Below are positions 25,311-39,851 of a stretch of DNA of 64,000 nucleotides, piece after piece. Position numbers and translations under genes: made by a program. The stretch covers positions 9,175,001 to 9,239,000 of the forward strand of contig JAMPIT010000230.1 in assembly GCA_026261815.1 (NCBI GenBank). Direction: 5' to 3'. The notes beneath the pieces were generated by a model. That model had not been told where the DNA came from. It worked only from the letters and a program-made list of their open reading frames with translations, and ran no database searches. Every line of letters begins with the position of its first letter. Within the stretch, counting starts at the first letter, position 1. This DNA is from Monarcha castaneiventris obscurior. Lineage: Eukaryota; Chordata; Aves; Passeriformes; Monarchidae.

Positions 25311-28300
25311 GCCATAGATGAATATTATTTGAGACTTCCCAGTTAATTAGTGGTTAACTCATTTAAAGCATGATTTATTTGAAATTAAAGTATCTCATGG
25401 AACTAAGACAAAGTATATATCCATGGGCCAAAATTACCATTGAATATCAGATAGGAGCAATCACACTAAAGACTAATAATGATGAGCTTATAAATATGTA
25501 TAGCCACATTATTATTATTATTTTGGAGCATTTCATTCTGCTGCTCTGAGAGAAATCAGTTCTATGCTTTACTTCCAGATGATTGACAGTTCAAGGGTCA
25601 CACATTGGTCTGTTTCTCTTCCTAAAGGAGGAAATCTAATTTTAGTCTGAAAGAGACTTAAAAAATCCTAGAGCAAGAGGTCATCCAGCTTTATTAACTG
25701 CTCTTTGGGCTAAAATCTTTGATGGAGAACTATGAATTTGGAGGTGTAAAAAAAGATTCTTGTAACACATTGATGCCTACCCAGATAGCTTGTTAGATCT
25801 TAAGAGCCCCACAAGTCATGTGAAAATAAAATGCACTGGTTTTATCAGAGAGTCTTTCAGGCAGCAGGAGGAAGGGGAAGGAACTTGTTCTTGTGAGCAC
25901 ACAATACGTGGCCCCAGAAATACTGCTTTTGTTTCCCTCTCTCAAGTACCGAAGGCAAGGAAGGAATTCCTAGAGCTCAAAACTATTAGAAAAGTCTTCA
26001 AGTATCCAAAGTCAGCAATCAACCCCTACAGAAACAAAACAAAGCTAAACAAAAATATCTATGCAAAAGCACAAGCTACTGATCCTTTACTGTTGTAAGT
26101 ACAGGTGGGCTTTTGTGGTCACAGTGGAGAAACCAGCAACACACGTCATCCCAGAATAACAGACATGTAAGTAGCCATGTACTAAGCTCACTGGAGTCAC
26201 TGGAAGGATTAGCATTGGCTTTGGATGGATTAGGCCACTTCTGCATGATCTGTAAAATTCCATTGATCTGTATCCGTTACACAGAAGTTCAGAGTCTGAC
26301 ATCCCCACGAAACCAAACCATTGAATTGCACCTGAGTTCCCCACCTAGCTAACATGCTAATCTGAATGTAGATTCTAAAACAAGACTAAAATATCTAATG
26401 AGTATATCTCCCTAACTGCAGAGCCTGGTGGTCAAAGGATTCTTTGAAGATAGGGGAGGCTTAAATTCAAATATGGTATTTTTCTGATTTCAGATGTAGA
26501 GATTTAGGGGTTAAACAAGCATGGAGAAGATAACTCAGAAGACTAGTGAGATAAAATTTCAGTCTCTCTTTCAATTAGAATTTTCTTAATTTATATTGAA
26601 TGAAGCAATTCTGGTTGAATACCGAATTTCAACACCATTCCAGAATTCTCCAAGGAGAGTGATTGTTTTTCTGAACTGTGGGAAACATTGGTGCAATTTC
26701 TTGCCCCAAAGTGGGTTTCACAGATATATGAACATGGATCTCATATATACCAAGAGAGGATCACTTCTGGTCTTTGCAAAGAAAGATGAAGCTGACAGAT
26801 GAAACTAATTCCAAGAGTCATTTGTAGCTGCAAATCCAAAATGGGAAAAGGTGTTTTCCTGTAACCCCGTGTTCATTTAACAACCTTTGATGGCAGAGCA
26901 GAAGTCTGAACATTTCTTTGTCATTTCCTACTGTTTAATACTTCACACAAAGCACTGGCTTCTTTGAACCCTATTTTTAGGTGTCTTGTTCTGCCCATAA
27001 ATTATAGATAGAGCTCTGATTTCACTAGGGAGAAGGCCACCTGAAAAAATGTTCTAAACCTTTTTAGTCTTCATCATTTTTCCTCCTTCAGCTTATTTCA
27101 CTTTAACAATAACTCTAAAAAGACTACAGACTGAGATTCAAATGCATTATAAATTGGTGCATCTAGTGAGCTACCCTGGTTCACGGTAGCTGAAAATAGA
27201 GCTCCAGTCTGGAAGGGACAGTCCAGTATCACAGAATCAATGTTGTAGAATAATACTATGAACTAAAGCAGGGCCAAAGGCCTTGTAAATATTGTGTGAA
27301 TTGAGCATGTAAAATAAATTAACCTATAAATTAAATTAGCCTATTAAACATGTAAAGTGTGGTTTGGTGTTGGTTTTTACTTGTTTTTTTTTTAATGAGA
27401 ATTAGATCTTCAGCAGGTAGTCGAGCTGTCATGTTTGGAGATATGCTGATTTAAACAAGGCAAAGAGAACATATAATTTTTAAAACTATTCTCCCTTCTT
27501 AGCTGTTCCATCTTTTGGTGGAAATGGACAATAAGCAGTAATTTCACTGAAAGGAAGAAAAATAATGAGAAATTAAAGCTGATTCTTCATGCATTATGGA
27601 GAAATTTTACTGACTATATTTACCGTATGTTTTCACATTCCTCTCAAGGGAAATAAAAACATTTTTTTACAATAGTTCTAAAAGAATTTAGAAGCATGTT
27701 CTTTTACTCTTTAAAGGTTGAAAATTTCAACCTTTAAAATTGACAATATATTGCAAGTACACTTCTGAGAGGAGAAAATGTCATTTCCTAAGGGTGAGTT
27801 CGTCAGTGGCAGGGCCAACTCAGCAAAAGCTGAGTCATTTTTATCAAATGAGTCTAGTATCAGATTAAGGAAAAATAACATGTGGAGACAGAAAAGTATG
27901 CACTATATATTTTCACTCACCCATACACTAATTACCTATTGTCTTAAATCCTACCTACAGTCAGCTGACTCATTTGACCCACCAATAAAAATAAAATATT
28001 ATGAAACTACTGAGGTACCACATAGTGACTCATTTAATATCTTTAGCCACCTGAATTCTCAAATAGGATATGTTTTGCTTTGTTGTTTGAGTCAATATTA
28101 ATGTTCCTATTTATTTGAAATCTACTTTTCTTGTAAAAGTCAAGCTACATAGCTTAAAATTCAATGTATATATATACACATTCAGGCAGATAGATAGCCC
28201 TTATGACATTGACTACCCAAGAGCAAGATTTTTGAAGGAAATGTGTTAGGAGTGAGAACAAGGAAGGACCTGAATACCTACAAAGAGGTGTGCTGTAGTT

Positions 28301-30345
28301 TTAGGTGACTGCCTTCCGAGTGGTTTAAAACCAGACCCTGGTTTATCAACATATATTGTCTGTACCATGTACAGACAGACTTAGGACCTTCATACTGAAA
28401 CCCAAACCAGACATCTACAGCTGCCTTCCTCATCTGGTGAGGATGATGCCCAGCTTCCAGTTCTGCCAAACCTCTGCCCAGGAGGGTGCCTGGCAATGGG
28501 GATGAGCCTGAGTCTCCAGGGCTGGTGGTCTGAGCGCAGAGCTCTGAGGTGTGGGAAGTGCACCTCCTGCTCCTCAAAGAAAGCCCTAATTTGTATCTGT
28601 GCACAGCTTAGTCTCTGTGTGCATGAGATATGCTCTGAAACTGCCATAGTGATGGCACAGTGCAGAAGATCTGGGTGGACTAACATTGAGATCAACACTA
28701 AGCTCATAGATGTTTTTCAAGTGCAATTCTTTGGCAGCTACGCCTTCCCCCAGAAAACAATATAAGTCTGTTTATTATATGTGTGCCCCAAGTTCAGCCT
28801 TTGAATTGATGAAGATGGTAGATGTTACACAGGCAGGCAGGATCACATCCTACTATCATGTCAGTTTTACACAGTTCTGACTCTACTGATTTTGATGGAG
28901 ATATCCCCAAATTTAAATTGACACCAGGGGAAAGAGTCCATGATATTTCTAAGGAGCTAATGTCCTTAGACAGTTTTATGCTCATCTGACATATTGTTCA
29001 CATAGGTATTATCATGGTTAGATTTAAAACTGAAGTTGTAACTTCATTTTAGAACAGATATGTCTTTCTCTGCTTTAGCTTATAGGTCTAGGAGCTGTGA
29101 GTGACAAAATACTTTTGCTTTCCAGAAATATAGGTTCCTATTTCTCATAACAATGCAAAAAAAATCTGGGTCCCTTCAGTCACTTGCTTCCATTAATAGT
29201 TAATGTGAGTTGTTGCCATTGAAAGTATTCTAAAAACAGTGATTTTGGGTTTTTTTCTGCATCTCACAAGCAAATAAACAAAAAATTTAGTCAAAATACT
29301 CAAGAAATCATTCATTAAACAAAACTTAAATTTGCCATGATTTTTTTTCGTGGAAACATGCTGCTTCAGATTTTTATGTAAAACCAAGATTTTTATACAA
29401 AGCTCTTTCTCCAAAATACCCGCTTTAACAGGAGTCATGGTTCCCTGTGCTGCAAGAAGAGCAGGGGGGAAGAAAGATCCTTTAATGTATGTACAAGCAA
29501 TTTCAAACCTAATAAGTAGAAGAAAAGGGTTTGTGACAAGAGGAAACTTTGAAATCTAGTTGCTCCTGCTGTTCCAGTTAGATTCCTTGCCACCTGCTTT
29601 TGCTGAATCAACATTTCTAGAAAGCCGGACCAGATTCAGCACAGTGGGGCACAGGTAGGCTAATTTAATTCCCTCATTCCTTAGCAGCTCTGACTGTTTG
29701 ACATTCTTTGTTCTCAAGCCTTAACGACAAATATACAACTATTGTGCAATTCTTTCTTACTGTAGTCTGTCATTAGGAACCCACAGTAAAGAAGTCTGGA
29801 CTGCCAAAATCACTGCGAAATTCTGGTGCAATAGGGATGCAGATGATGAAATACTGAGTTACAGTAATGCTAATGTGGACAGGCACGCATGTATCTGCCA
29901 GAGTGGGAAGCATCCACCCTCTGCAGGTGTGAAGGCAAATGCAGGCAGAGATGGGGCAGCAGGGCTGAGGGCTCCTGGGCGTCACCCCCGCTGCCGTGGC
30001 CAAGGGACAAGGGTTGTGCTGCTGAGCCTGCCCAGCTGCAGCAGCACAGCCCCACGCCCAGGGCTTGTCCTCCTGTCCACTATCCCCTGCAGGAGTGTGA
30101 CCACCGACAGATGTTGTTTTCAGGGACACCACTGCCCCATTCTTCCCTGAGCTGAGGATGAGGAGGGAGCTGCCTTCCACACTGTGCAGCCACCTTCATA
30201 TCCACAGGACCCCCATTTTCATAACATTCCCATATGGCAAAGGGGAGGTAAGGAAGAACTCCCCTGTGTAGATAGTAGAGCTGTTTGATGTTTTTAATAC
30301 AGTGTTAATTTATTGTTATTGCTGGTTGTATCTGTCCTGTTAACT

Positions 30346-30380
30346 CCCCCCTGCCCCCAACCCCCCCCCCCCACCCCCCC
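30346..30380. repeat. C-rich tract (G-rich on the minus strand)
   Basis: 35 bp, nearly all C with a few interruptions. The minus strand has at least four G-runs of five or more bases, a standard G-quadruplex pattern. Confidence 0.85.
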
Positions 30381-32097
30381 ATCATCCCAAGATTTTATTG
30401 AAAGCAAAATTATTTTTGTCAGAGTAAGAACTTAGGTCTTGGCTAATATCTCACTAGTTGCACAGCTTGAAATCACAAATAGACAGCATTTCCTTTTGAA
30501 GAAGTGGCAGACTGAAAAAGGTGAAAGATAGCAGGGCAAAACCCTGAGGACAGATTTGTCCTACTCTTTCTGAGGATTTAAGAAAGGAGGGGGAAGGAAG
30601 AAAGATAAGTAGAGGAAAAAACCCAAACATATGCTCCGTGTTGAAATCTTGAATTTGGAAATGAAGAGTATAATGTTTAAAAGTACTCTTTGTCACTCTT
30701 TATGATCCCTCTTTTCCTTCCCTTCCTCCAACATTCCCTCCCCCATGCCAGCTCAATCTCTTTGTGTGTGTGTAATAATAGATATCCCAGCAAGGCACCA
30801 TCTTTGTTAACATGCTTCTGAAGCTCTTCTAAGCTGCTGTTTTCAGTGGAAAATTCTGCGGCTTTATGATATGATATCTTTCAATATAATTTCCTTGAAT
30901 GATTCATATAATGATTGTGGCTACTTGCAGGCAAAAAAACCTCATCCATTACCCTCAGGAACTGCACGACAAACCCTACAGACAATAAACACACATGTCA
31001 GTCTGTAGCCCATACACTGCTTGACTCACTCACATTTTGGACTGACTTCTGAGCAGTGATTCAGCTAAGTCCTGCCCAGCCTTCCATGCTGATAGCATAG
31101 GAAAAAAATGAGAAAGCAGCAACATTAGACTCATTGTATTCTCTCAAAACCAAGCAAAAGCCTCACTGTTTTTCTGTTGCAGTTTTGTTGACACTTCCTT
31201 GCTGGGTCCATAGTATCGGCATATGCTCATTATTCACCGCCTTAAATATACTTTCCTCAAAAGTGAATTAAGGGACACTGAAATTTTCAGCACATGTTAC
31301 TCTTCCACAGGGTGCTAAGTTTATTGTTTTTACTGTTGAGAGGTTCTTATAGACTGAAGCCACAGGAGAATGCACACTAGAGATATGCCCATGGAAATGA
31401 GACATGATGAAATAGCATTTTCTTAGCAGGGAGATCATCCTGAAGTGTGATGGAATCAGTGGAGCTGCTCTCCCTTCCCAGGAGAAGAAACCCCTGTTCA
31501 ACAGCTGGGAGAGAGCTGGTGTCCCTCACTGCTCCAAAAATCACATCCACATAACTCCTCAGCATAAAAAGATTCACCTCTTTCAAACTGAACAACCTCC
31601 ACTGCCCTTTTATTGTCTCGAACCCATCCACCTTGAACATGATAACTTAATTATATCCCAAACTGGGCAGACTGAAATCTCATTTATGACATGATCCTTT
31701 TGGTGTATAATAGTCTTAACAAGCCTTAATTTTCCACTCTGTCTTCCTGTCATAGTTACTTACCACTGCTAAGAATAATGAGATAAAAATGTGAGGTTGA
31801 ACCGCATAAAGGAAAAAAGAGTCAGTACAGAGCAATGCTCACGTGGACTTCCCACAGAGGAATATCTAATGACACTCCTTAGGCACTTCTAAGACTCAGC
31901 TGCTTCTCTGGACCTCAGGTGAAGAAGGACCATGTTGCCGGATTTTGGGGGTGGTTTTGCTTTAATATCTTTTTTCCCAGACATTGTCAGCCTGAAAGAC
32001 ATGGCTCATCCCTTTTGGCCCATGAAATCAAGGAAACTACCTATCTACTCTAGCAAATGATTTCATTTGCACACGCTTGCCTCAGCATGACCAATTC

Positions 32098-32225
32098 ACA
32101 CCATTTCATTGTATGACCTTGAGTAACTTGCTTTTTCTATTTTTTAGTTTTGTAATTTTCATTTTTAAAACAGAAGTTTCTAACTTCTATTGTAAAAAAT
32201 ATCATGAAAATGTGTTCCAAATGCA
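32098..32225 (+). mobile_element. ancient MIR-like SINE remnant
   Basis: Contains TGTATGACCTTGAGTAACTT, then a T-rich block with AGTTTTGTAATTTTC and TTTAAAACAG in the order of MIR's core (CTTGGGCAAGTCACTT ... CTCAGTTTCCTCATCTGTAA). It is very diverged. Confidence 0.4.
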
Positions 32226-32453
32226 CTCTGCTGGATCCAAAATACAGAATTTAAATCTGCAAACACCAAAAAAAAATCCCAAAAAAGCATCATTTTCAGA
32301 CACTTAAGACAACTTTTCACTTAGTAATTTATATTTTTTATAGACCTGGTCCCTAACTTGTGGAAACCAGGATCTATGATTCATTGAAAATAAGCATCAA
32401 CAACTTAAATGTTGATGTATTTACTTACTCATATTCCCACAAAGTGTTAGATT

Positions 32454-32455
32454 AA

Positions 32456-32486
<31 letters not shown>

Positions 32487-32512
32487 CAAAACAAAACAAA
32501 ACAAAACAAAAC
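32454..32512 (+). repeat. (AAAAC)n microsatellite
   Basis: About ten uninterrupted AAAAC units preceded by an A-run. A shorter AAAAC run lies at 40427-40446 inside the KLF6 3' UTR and another near 46330. Confidence 0.97.
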
Positions 32513-35500
32513 CACCTTAAAAGTTGGTTTTATTTTTTTGCCTTTAATGTTTTTGGTGTTGTTTTCTGGTTTTTGGGTTTTTTAATCTGTTTCACTATAA
32601 CAGACTGTTTGATTTTGTTTAGTGTTTTCAGCTGGTTTCACCTTATGCTCTAGGTTAAGTCTGAAATACTATTATCAATCCCACAGATGACTCCTTAAGG
32701 ACACTGTTCTATTGGAATGTGATATTACACAGCAAATAAAAATCCTAGACAAGAAAATCTGTTTCCATTTATGCATGTGTGTGCACATGTACATAAATTT
32801 TAATAAAAAATATTAAATTCTTGGGGTCCTAATTGTCATTATTTTTTCTTTGTTAATTTCTTCATATTAAGAACTTAATTTTAGACTTAGAATGTAAGCT
32901 CAAACTTACATGTCATGGGTCTAAAGGACACAGCAAAGCATATGGGGGTTCTGCTTCCTTTTCTGGTATAAGGGCTACCTAGGCAGGCAAAAACTGAGCA
33001 CCTCTTACCAAACACTGACAAAAGCCAAGTGTTACTGTATGAAGGTTGAAGGCTTTGTCTCAGCACCCTTGCTCTAATTTGTGTTTTCAAACACAAGTAT
33101 CACAAATGTCTACATTCTTCCTGAAGTTTGACCCACTCTTCCCACTTGAGTTTATCACCTTCAGGGTCCTGATGCACCCCAGACTTTGGCTGAGGACATC
33201 TTCTTCCTTCTGGGACTTCACATCTCTTATCAGAGATGGCCCCTATCCTTTGGGGTGCTCCAAAGCAGTCCTGTATGGTTTTGGGTATCCCAGGGGACAG
33301 CAGGTGGGGGTCAGAAGGGTCTGTGCAGAAACCTTATTTCAGAATCGAGGCTTAAATCTGCTTTACACTGAACCACCTGAGCAGACTTTGGGTGCTGCCC
33401 TCAGTGCCAAAAGCAGCTGTATCCCACAGCTCTTCTTTTATGAAGGTTCTTCTCTTTCCTGGCCAAACACATTAGTCTTTTATGACCTCATTATCCCAAG
33501 ATATTTAATGTCTCATGAAAAAGATATTTTTTTAATATTGAATTACACAGTTACATTTGTTTGGTGGCTAGCACTTTTAGCTTCTCTGACAAATATTCTA
33601 ACTGTAATGCCTAATCTGCTTGGATACATGAAAGAACACACACTATTTTTTTCTTTTTTTTTTTTAAGTTATCCATTATAATTAAGATAAAAAATGTCCT
33701 GTCACAGAGCACAGAGACCAGAGTCTGGGTAGATCCCATCTGTGTAAGTGCTGGAAACCTTATTGCAGAAATCTCCTTTAGTCAGCTTCTTTGTTGCGTG
33801 TTACCACATAATTTTTACCTACAGGCATCCAGGCTGGTTTTGCCTGATGAAGCATCTGCGGTCTGGACTTTGGGGATAGAAATGAGGAGAAGCTACAGAG
33901 GACTTGAGAGGCACTGTGCAAACACTGCATCCCTTTGTCTCCTCGCTGCTCCCTCCCTGGCTGGCGGAGCCGGGGCCGGCCGGCAGCACACGGATAGCGG
34001 GAAGCACAGCCTATGGATTTCACCTGCAGCGCCTTGTTATACAGACCCACTGTGGCGTTCAATGCCTCTCTCTTCTGCCTGATTAAAGATAATAAGGGAC
34101 AAGTCACTGACAACCCTTTGAGGCAGGGTGGTTTCTGGAGATAACTAGGGGATGGATTTGTATCATCACATTTATATTTAGGATTTGATTAGTTTTTTGC
34201 TTATAATTCTAGTGATATTTTTAGTCTAGCTTATTGAGCATTAGAGCAACCCTCTCTCCAGTGACCAGTCTAATACCTCCAAAGCCCCACAAGGGGCGGT
34301 TGGGACACTAAAGACCATCAATCCTCATGAATAATGCATCTATTTCCTACCAAGGCTCAAATCCCATTAATACTATAACATTATTACATCTCTTATTTAC
34401 TCCTTTCTATCTATGGGATAAAAGATTAATTCTGAACAATTTTTCAAATTAAGAAGAAATATCAGTAGATCTGAATCATTTCACATAGCATTTACCAAAG
34501 TTATTGCCAGAAGGAACTTAGAAATAGAAAACAAAATTATGAAATAAGAAATAACCCAATTATGTGAGACAGGTGTGGGCATTATAAGGTCCTACCTAAA
34601 AATGCCCACTAAAATGCATTGAAACCCCATGTTCTGCATGGAGAGTTCCCATCCTGGTGAGAATAAGTCCAGAATTAATCCATCTGTGACAGACAGGGGG
34701 ACTGAATGGAATTATAATATGGATATTATAATATCACCAGGGTTATCTGTCTGACCAGAAAAAGGAAAAATGCTGAGATCATCAGAACAGGTTGTAAAAC
34801 TACTTTCTCTCTCTTTGGATGTGGGTAATTCCAAATGTGTCGTGGCCTAATTAGGCAGGACCTGGATGGAAGAGCGTCTCTCCCTGTAGGTTCACAACAG
34901 CAAGATCTCAGCCTCCTCTGCATGTCTGACTGCTGCTGCTAACACTTCTACTGCTGATGAATAATTAATTACAGTGAGGATCTACTAAAATCCAGTTGCC
35001 CTCAATGTCCTCTTCATACTTAGCAAAAACAAATAAAGTAAACCCCAGAAGACTGAGTAACTTGCCTAGCAGAGCTTGGAAATGAGCGTTAGTCATATCG
35101 CTGCATGTTCAAAGATAAATCTTATAAATGAAAAAACATACTACTGCATGTGTAAGGTGAAGTACATAAAACTCAGAAAAATACAGCTTTGCATGCATAA
35201 CTAGATTTTTGATATATTCAGTATCAAATCCAAAAGGTAGCACATTACAAGAAAAATATATTACTGTATCCAGCGCAGATCTGCAACCTCCCAGAATTAT
35301 TACTGAGCTGTTTGCTACAGAATTCACCAATACAGTGCCTTCCCCAGCCCCATTAGATAATTTGCCTTTGTCCAGAACTGACCACACACTCTCCTTCTGA
35401 AATACACAGAGGCAATAAGAAGAATATGGAGGTTTAGCAAGTGAGGCACTGAGGGACTAATATTCAGCAACGCTAATTCCAGCTAAATTTATATTGTATT

Positions 35501-38500
35501 GAAAGAAAGTGCTGTTAAAGAACAGCTTGGCATACATCGAGACATGTGGTTACCAGATTACTTTCTATCTCCGCTCAAAAACATTTAGAGAATTTCTCAT
35601 TAAAATTATTTAAAGTGAAACAAGTCAAATAAATCTACTTAAGCTGTTGTTGCATTGTCTCATTTGTGCTGAAAAAATGTTGCTTGTTTTTTACATTCTA
35701 TTTTAACTGTACATATGAGGCTTTATTCGCCTATTAACAAAATACATCACCTCCCAATTGCTTTCTATACCTCCTTAAATGTTAAACATAAACATATATA
35801 CCATCTGTTTCCTATCATGACACCAATCCAAAATGGCTGTTCTAGACACCTCCACATAATAGATCATCTTAAAACACCTTAGCAGTTTTGCTTTATGGAG
35901 TTATTTTCCTGTGACAAATTATAAACCTATACTTCAAGAACACGACCGATCTGTAGCTTCAATTGCAAATTCTGAGTAGTTTCTCTCCATTTTAACAACA
36001 TGTGCTGGCTCGTATCTGATGCAGCAATTTTTTTAAAGCCATAGGCCACCTTTGTTGCTATGATATCCTACAAATCCAGTTAATTTCTCCAGTTAATAAT
36101 TCCTCAGGTAATACTTCATGAAGCATTCCAATTGAAACCATTGCAGCTCAAAATAGTCACTGCTATAACTTACAAAATTATTATGTAGCTGTTGTGTAAG
36201 TGAAACTGCACAACAAATTACAGGGTTTATCATCAGTCTGCAATCAAAAATAAATTTCAGGAGGAAAAAAATCACACTTCTGTTAAAAAAAAAATTGTCT
36301 TTGCACTGCTTGTACTTGTGAACTCCAGCTAGCAAATGTTCAACAGGAAATGGACAAAATACAGTCATAAATGTCATTGAGTGAAAATTTGGCTCTGAAT
36401 GGATTTCAAATGTACTTTCTCCTCAGGTTCAGCTGTATGAAAAAATTACTGTGTCTGGAGCAAGTAGAATTCAGTGAGGAGTCTCTTCTTGACTTAAACG
36501 AGCTTTTGACCAAGGCCTCGCAATATTAATGCATGAACCTGCAAACCCTTATTTCCCAGGGTAGCTCCAATGAATCCTAGACTGATTAAACCTCTGTAGA
36601 CCTATGTGCAAAAGCAATACTCTGTCTGCTCATTCTCCCTTAAATGTGAGAGCTCAAATGGTTATGAGACAGTATTGCTACAGATTTGATCAAAAATAAA
36701 TGCCATATATCTAAGGACCATGAATAAGGGATGAAACAGCCAGTGTAGAGGTAAAAGAGCTAAAGGGAAAAAATATAAAGATACCATTGCCTTGGACTGT
36801 ATAATCTCAGCAGAGTTTCTTGCCATGTCAGGGGCTTTATTTCAGAAGTACCTGTTAATGCCTCTTGGCTACGCAATCCCATTTGATGAGGCAAAAGCAG
36901 GCAGACTTCTGTGGAAGTACGAGCTGCTTGGTAATCTCTTGTCACCAGAAATAAAGAACTGGAGTACTGGTATTGTTGCTGAGTCTACAAACCTATGCTA
37001 CCAGAGGGAACAAATCTGCAGAAGCTTGAGGAAGAAATGGTGCAGAGATTTCCTATCTAAGCCATTTTTGCTCCAAGGAATTTCTGAAGAAATGGAGGAA
37101 CAAGGAAGAAATACCAGGCCTTTCATTCTTTAAAAAGAGGAGGGGAAAGCTTTTTTACCTGTGTCCCCCCACACAATCTGGTGCAGTGAGAGCTCCCCTT
37201 ACTGTTTCAGCCTACCTGAACTCCACTTTCCAGACAAAGCTGAGGAGACCTCCAATGGATGGACCATGAAGCTTTCCTCTTAAAAAATGTTGTCTCCCTG
37301 TTGTTTGAATATGTAAGGTCATGTACTCCTTCGGTGCTGCATAAAGAACACTCAGCTACTTTTTGAAACAATAGCCATAGTGTTCTTCCTCCTCCTTGTT
37401 TCTAGTTTTGCTGCTGCTATTTGTGTGATTTACAGAGGTTGCTTTTTTTTTTCTCAGAGCTTTCAGAGCAACTAAAGAAAATAAAGAGCAAATGCTCAGG
37501 TAGTTGAGAAGAATGGAAGAGTTAAAAGATAGACACAAAGGCAGAGACACTATGAACAACTCGTAAAGAGGAAAGAATAAAATACAGCTTGTTTTCAACA
37601 TGCCTTAACAAGCACAATTCCAGATTCTGTTTATTTCAAACTGTGATATGGTTTGGAGGGGAGACAATCAGTAACTTCTAAAGAATATGAACATCCAATG
37701 TAATAAAACAGCAGTCATTTGTCTATTGTGAACTTCAAAGTCATGCTGTATTTATAATAAACAGTTGTTCAAATGAGTTGGTAAACTGTGATACGCCCTA
37801 CTTGCACTGACCACTTGCATGCCTGGATTTTTCACACCCAAGAGGATAAAAAAAACCCCCAAACAAACACCCAAACGAGTTGTTTTGGGATTTTAACGTT
37901 TCATCTTGACCGCTGCACAAACATGCCATATCTAACCTCTGTGCTAACACGTTGGCTCACAGGCTCCTTTTCACCTTTCTAACCTCAGCTGAAGCTGTTG
38001 GAACTTGCAGAGGCTACTAAACCATGTCCATACCTCAGCAACCTGACTTCTTCACCCTCAAATTCATGTCTCTTCCCCTCTGCTCTGCATTTCAAAATCC
38101 AGAATTAAGCAAACCTGCAGTAGATGTGCATGTTGAAATGCACTATTGCTTTCTGCTTTGCAGTTTCCTTGTTGCCCAACAGCTTTGTCAGTAGTCTCTT
38201 TTTTCTCGTGCACACACTGCTGTTTTTTTCAGTACAATCTCTCTGAGAATTAAAAAAAAAAAAAAGTGTGATCTCAATAACATCCTTCATAAAGGAGTTT
38301 TCAGGCTTTTTTTTTTTTAAAGGCAGAGTATGACACAGCCCTAGATGACACACACCAAATAAACAGGAAAAAATTTGCCAATCCTTGTTCTATATTACAC
38401 ACCCACTGAACATTTTGGGTGGAGAATTTCCAAGGAGGTCAGGCTCAGTTCTTTAAAAATATTTCCATTTCTGTATGAGAAGGCAAAATATCTCAATCCC

Positions 38501-39629
38501 TAAACCTCAGTAGCCTTTTCTATTTCTATTGAAACTTTAAGTTTCCCAGAAGCCTACTGCATTTCATTGTTTGAGATATCATACCAGTGGCAAAATTTAA
38601 TGTACCCCTCCCACTGCAGACCATGAATTTGCTTAAATTACCATTTCTGCCATGCCTAGTGGAGGCATTATGTCTATTTACTAGCCCACTGCAGGGCTAA
38701 CTGGGGAAGGTGGCAAGGGTCCCTTTTCCACATTGCTTCTGCCTCAATCTGTATTTATTGCTCCGGTTCTTTTGCATCATTTTAGACCATTTCTAAATCA
38801 TCTAAATCCAGGATGTTAACACGAACTGAATTCACATGTTCAAAGCCAGTTTCTCAGCATACAACTTTGCCATTTTGCCAATGTTTTTACTTGAGGCTTG
38901 AGGAACTTTTAACAGCAGCATGAGTGAAGCAGGAGCCACAAGGCAACATCAAACAAGTTCTGCATGGGTCCCGAGCCAGGGTGCATGCCACATGTGCTTT
39001 GAAGAGCCACTGCTCTGAAAGAATGTGGTTCAGAGAGGCTTGTGTTCGACTGGTTGAAGGTCACCACCAGCATATGGGTCAGGTCAGCCCTACAGCAGCC
39101 TCAGATGTGTGTCTGGAGTAGGAAGATCTCATGCAGTTCCTTCCCACTGCTGCACCTCAAGGTTTTGGGCTTGCTTCCCCATGGACCAGGCAGCTCCAAG
39201 GTCTACACTCTGCAGTCAATATCAAGGACAGGTGCCTGCCTGCAGCCCCTTCTGGCTTTGTCCTTCCCTTTGAATGCCCACTAAACCTTCTTTCCCACAC
39301 GCCAAACTCGTCCCATGTGCATTCACCTCTCCAGAACAAACGATTTGAAATGAAGGTGCAGTCTTGCAGCAACAATCACATTAACTATTTATTCCGCTGA
39401 GACAAACCATGAGTCAAGAGCAGCTTTTCAGATATGGAAGAACTTCTAGTTTCTACTGCCAAAATTATTTTCCCAACAGGGCTTGTCTTCCAGAAAGTGA
39501 CCTGACCCAAAGGTGTTTGTACCCGTGACCAGGAGGGACTCAAGACAAAGCAGCAACATAGTACTTGACATTGTTTGGTGTGTAGGACTTAGAGGAGAAA
39601 GATGAAAACAGACACGTGATGCTGATAAG
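32513..39629. other. non-coding stretch between KLF6 3' end and the AAAAC array
   Basis: AT-rich. It includes the longest non-repeat open frame of the window (33046-33681, 211 codons), which I judge spurious, a CpG-containing patch at 33890-34080, and a MIR-like antisense trace at about 35030-35100 (ACTTGCCTAGCAGAGCTTGG). No gene is supported. Confidence 0.5.
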
Positions 39630-39836
39630 AATTTCTTTTTATGTTATTCCAATAAAAAATACATTCATACAGAAATATAACAATCTTGCAAAAAACAATT
39701 TCAAATAAAATCTTGTAAAACAAAATTTTTACAAAAATCTTACAAAGAGATTCTTTAGATAACAGGGTGCTTCAAAAACAAAAAAAGAAATTTCACTAAT
39801 AGAAACTTTTTCTTCTTAAATTTCAAGCAAAAATGT

Positions 39837-39851
39837 TTTATTTTTTTTATT
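39837..39851 (-). terminator. KLF6: candidate distal KLF6 poly(A) signals (two AATAAA)
   Basis: Two AATAAA hexamers on the minus strand (39851-39846 and 39842-39837), about 2.6 kb after the stop, are the last canonical signals before the gene desert apart from one at 39388-39393. A variant CATAAA (39638-39643) lies about 200 nt further and could be the true end. Confidence 0.4.

Larger units (their letters stand above)
25311..32453. other. non-coding stretch with GC patches and a C-rich tract
   Basis: Mostly AT-rich. GC-richer patches lie at about 28420-28600 and 29900-30180, each giving short overlapping frames on both strands that look like chance. No gene is recognised. Confidence 0.45.

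Noticed and set aside
33046..33681. 211-codon open frame on the plus strand
   Set aside because: It has no recognisable domain, no promoter or splice context and an odd composition ending in a T-run. Chance is the best explanation, though a transcript would reopen the question.
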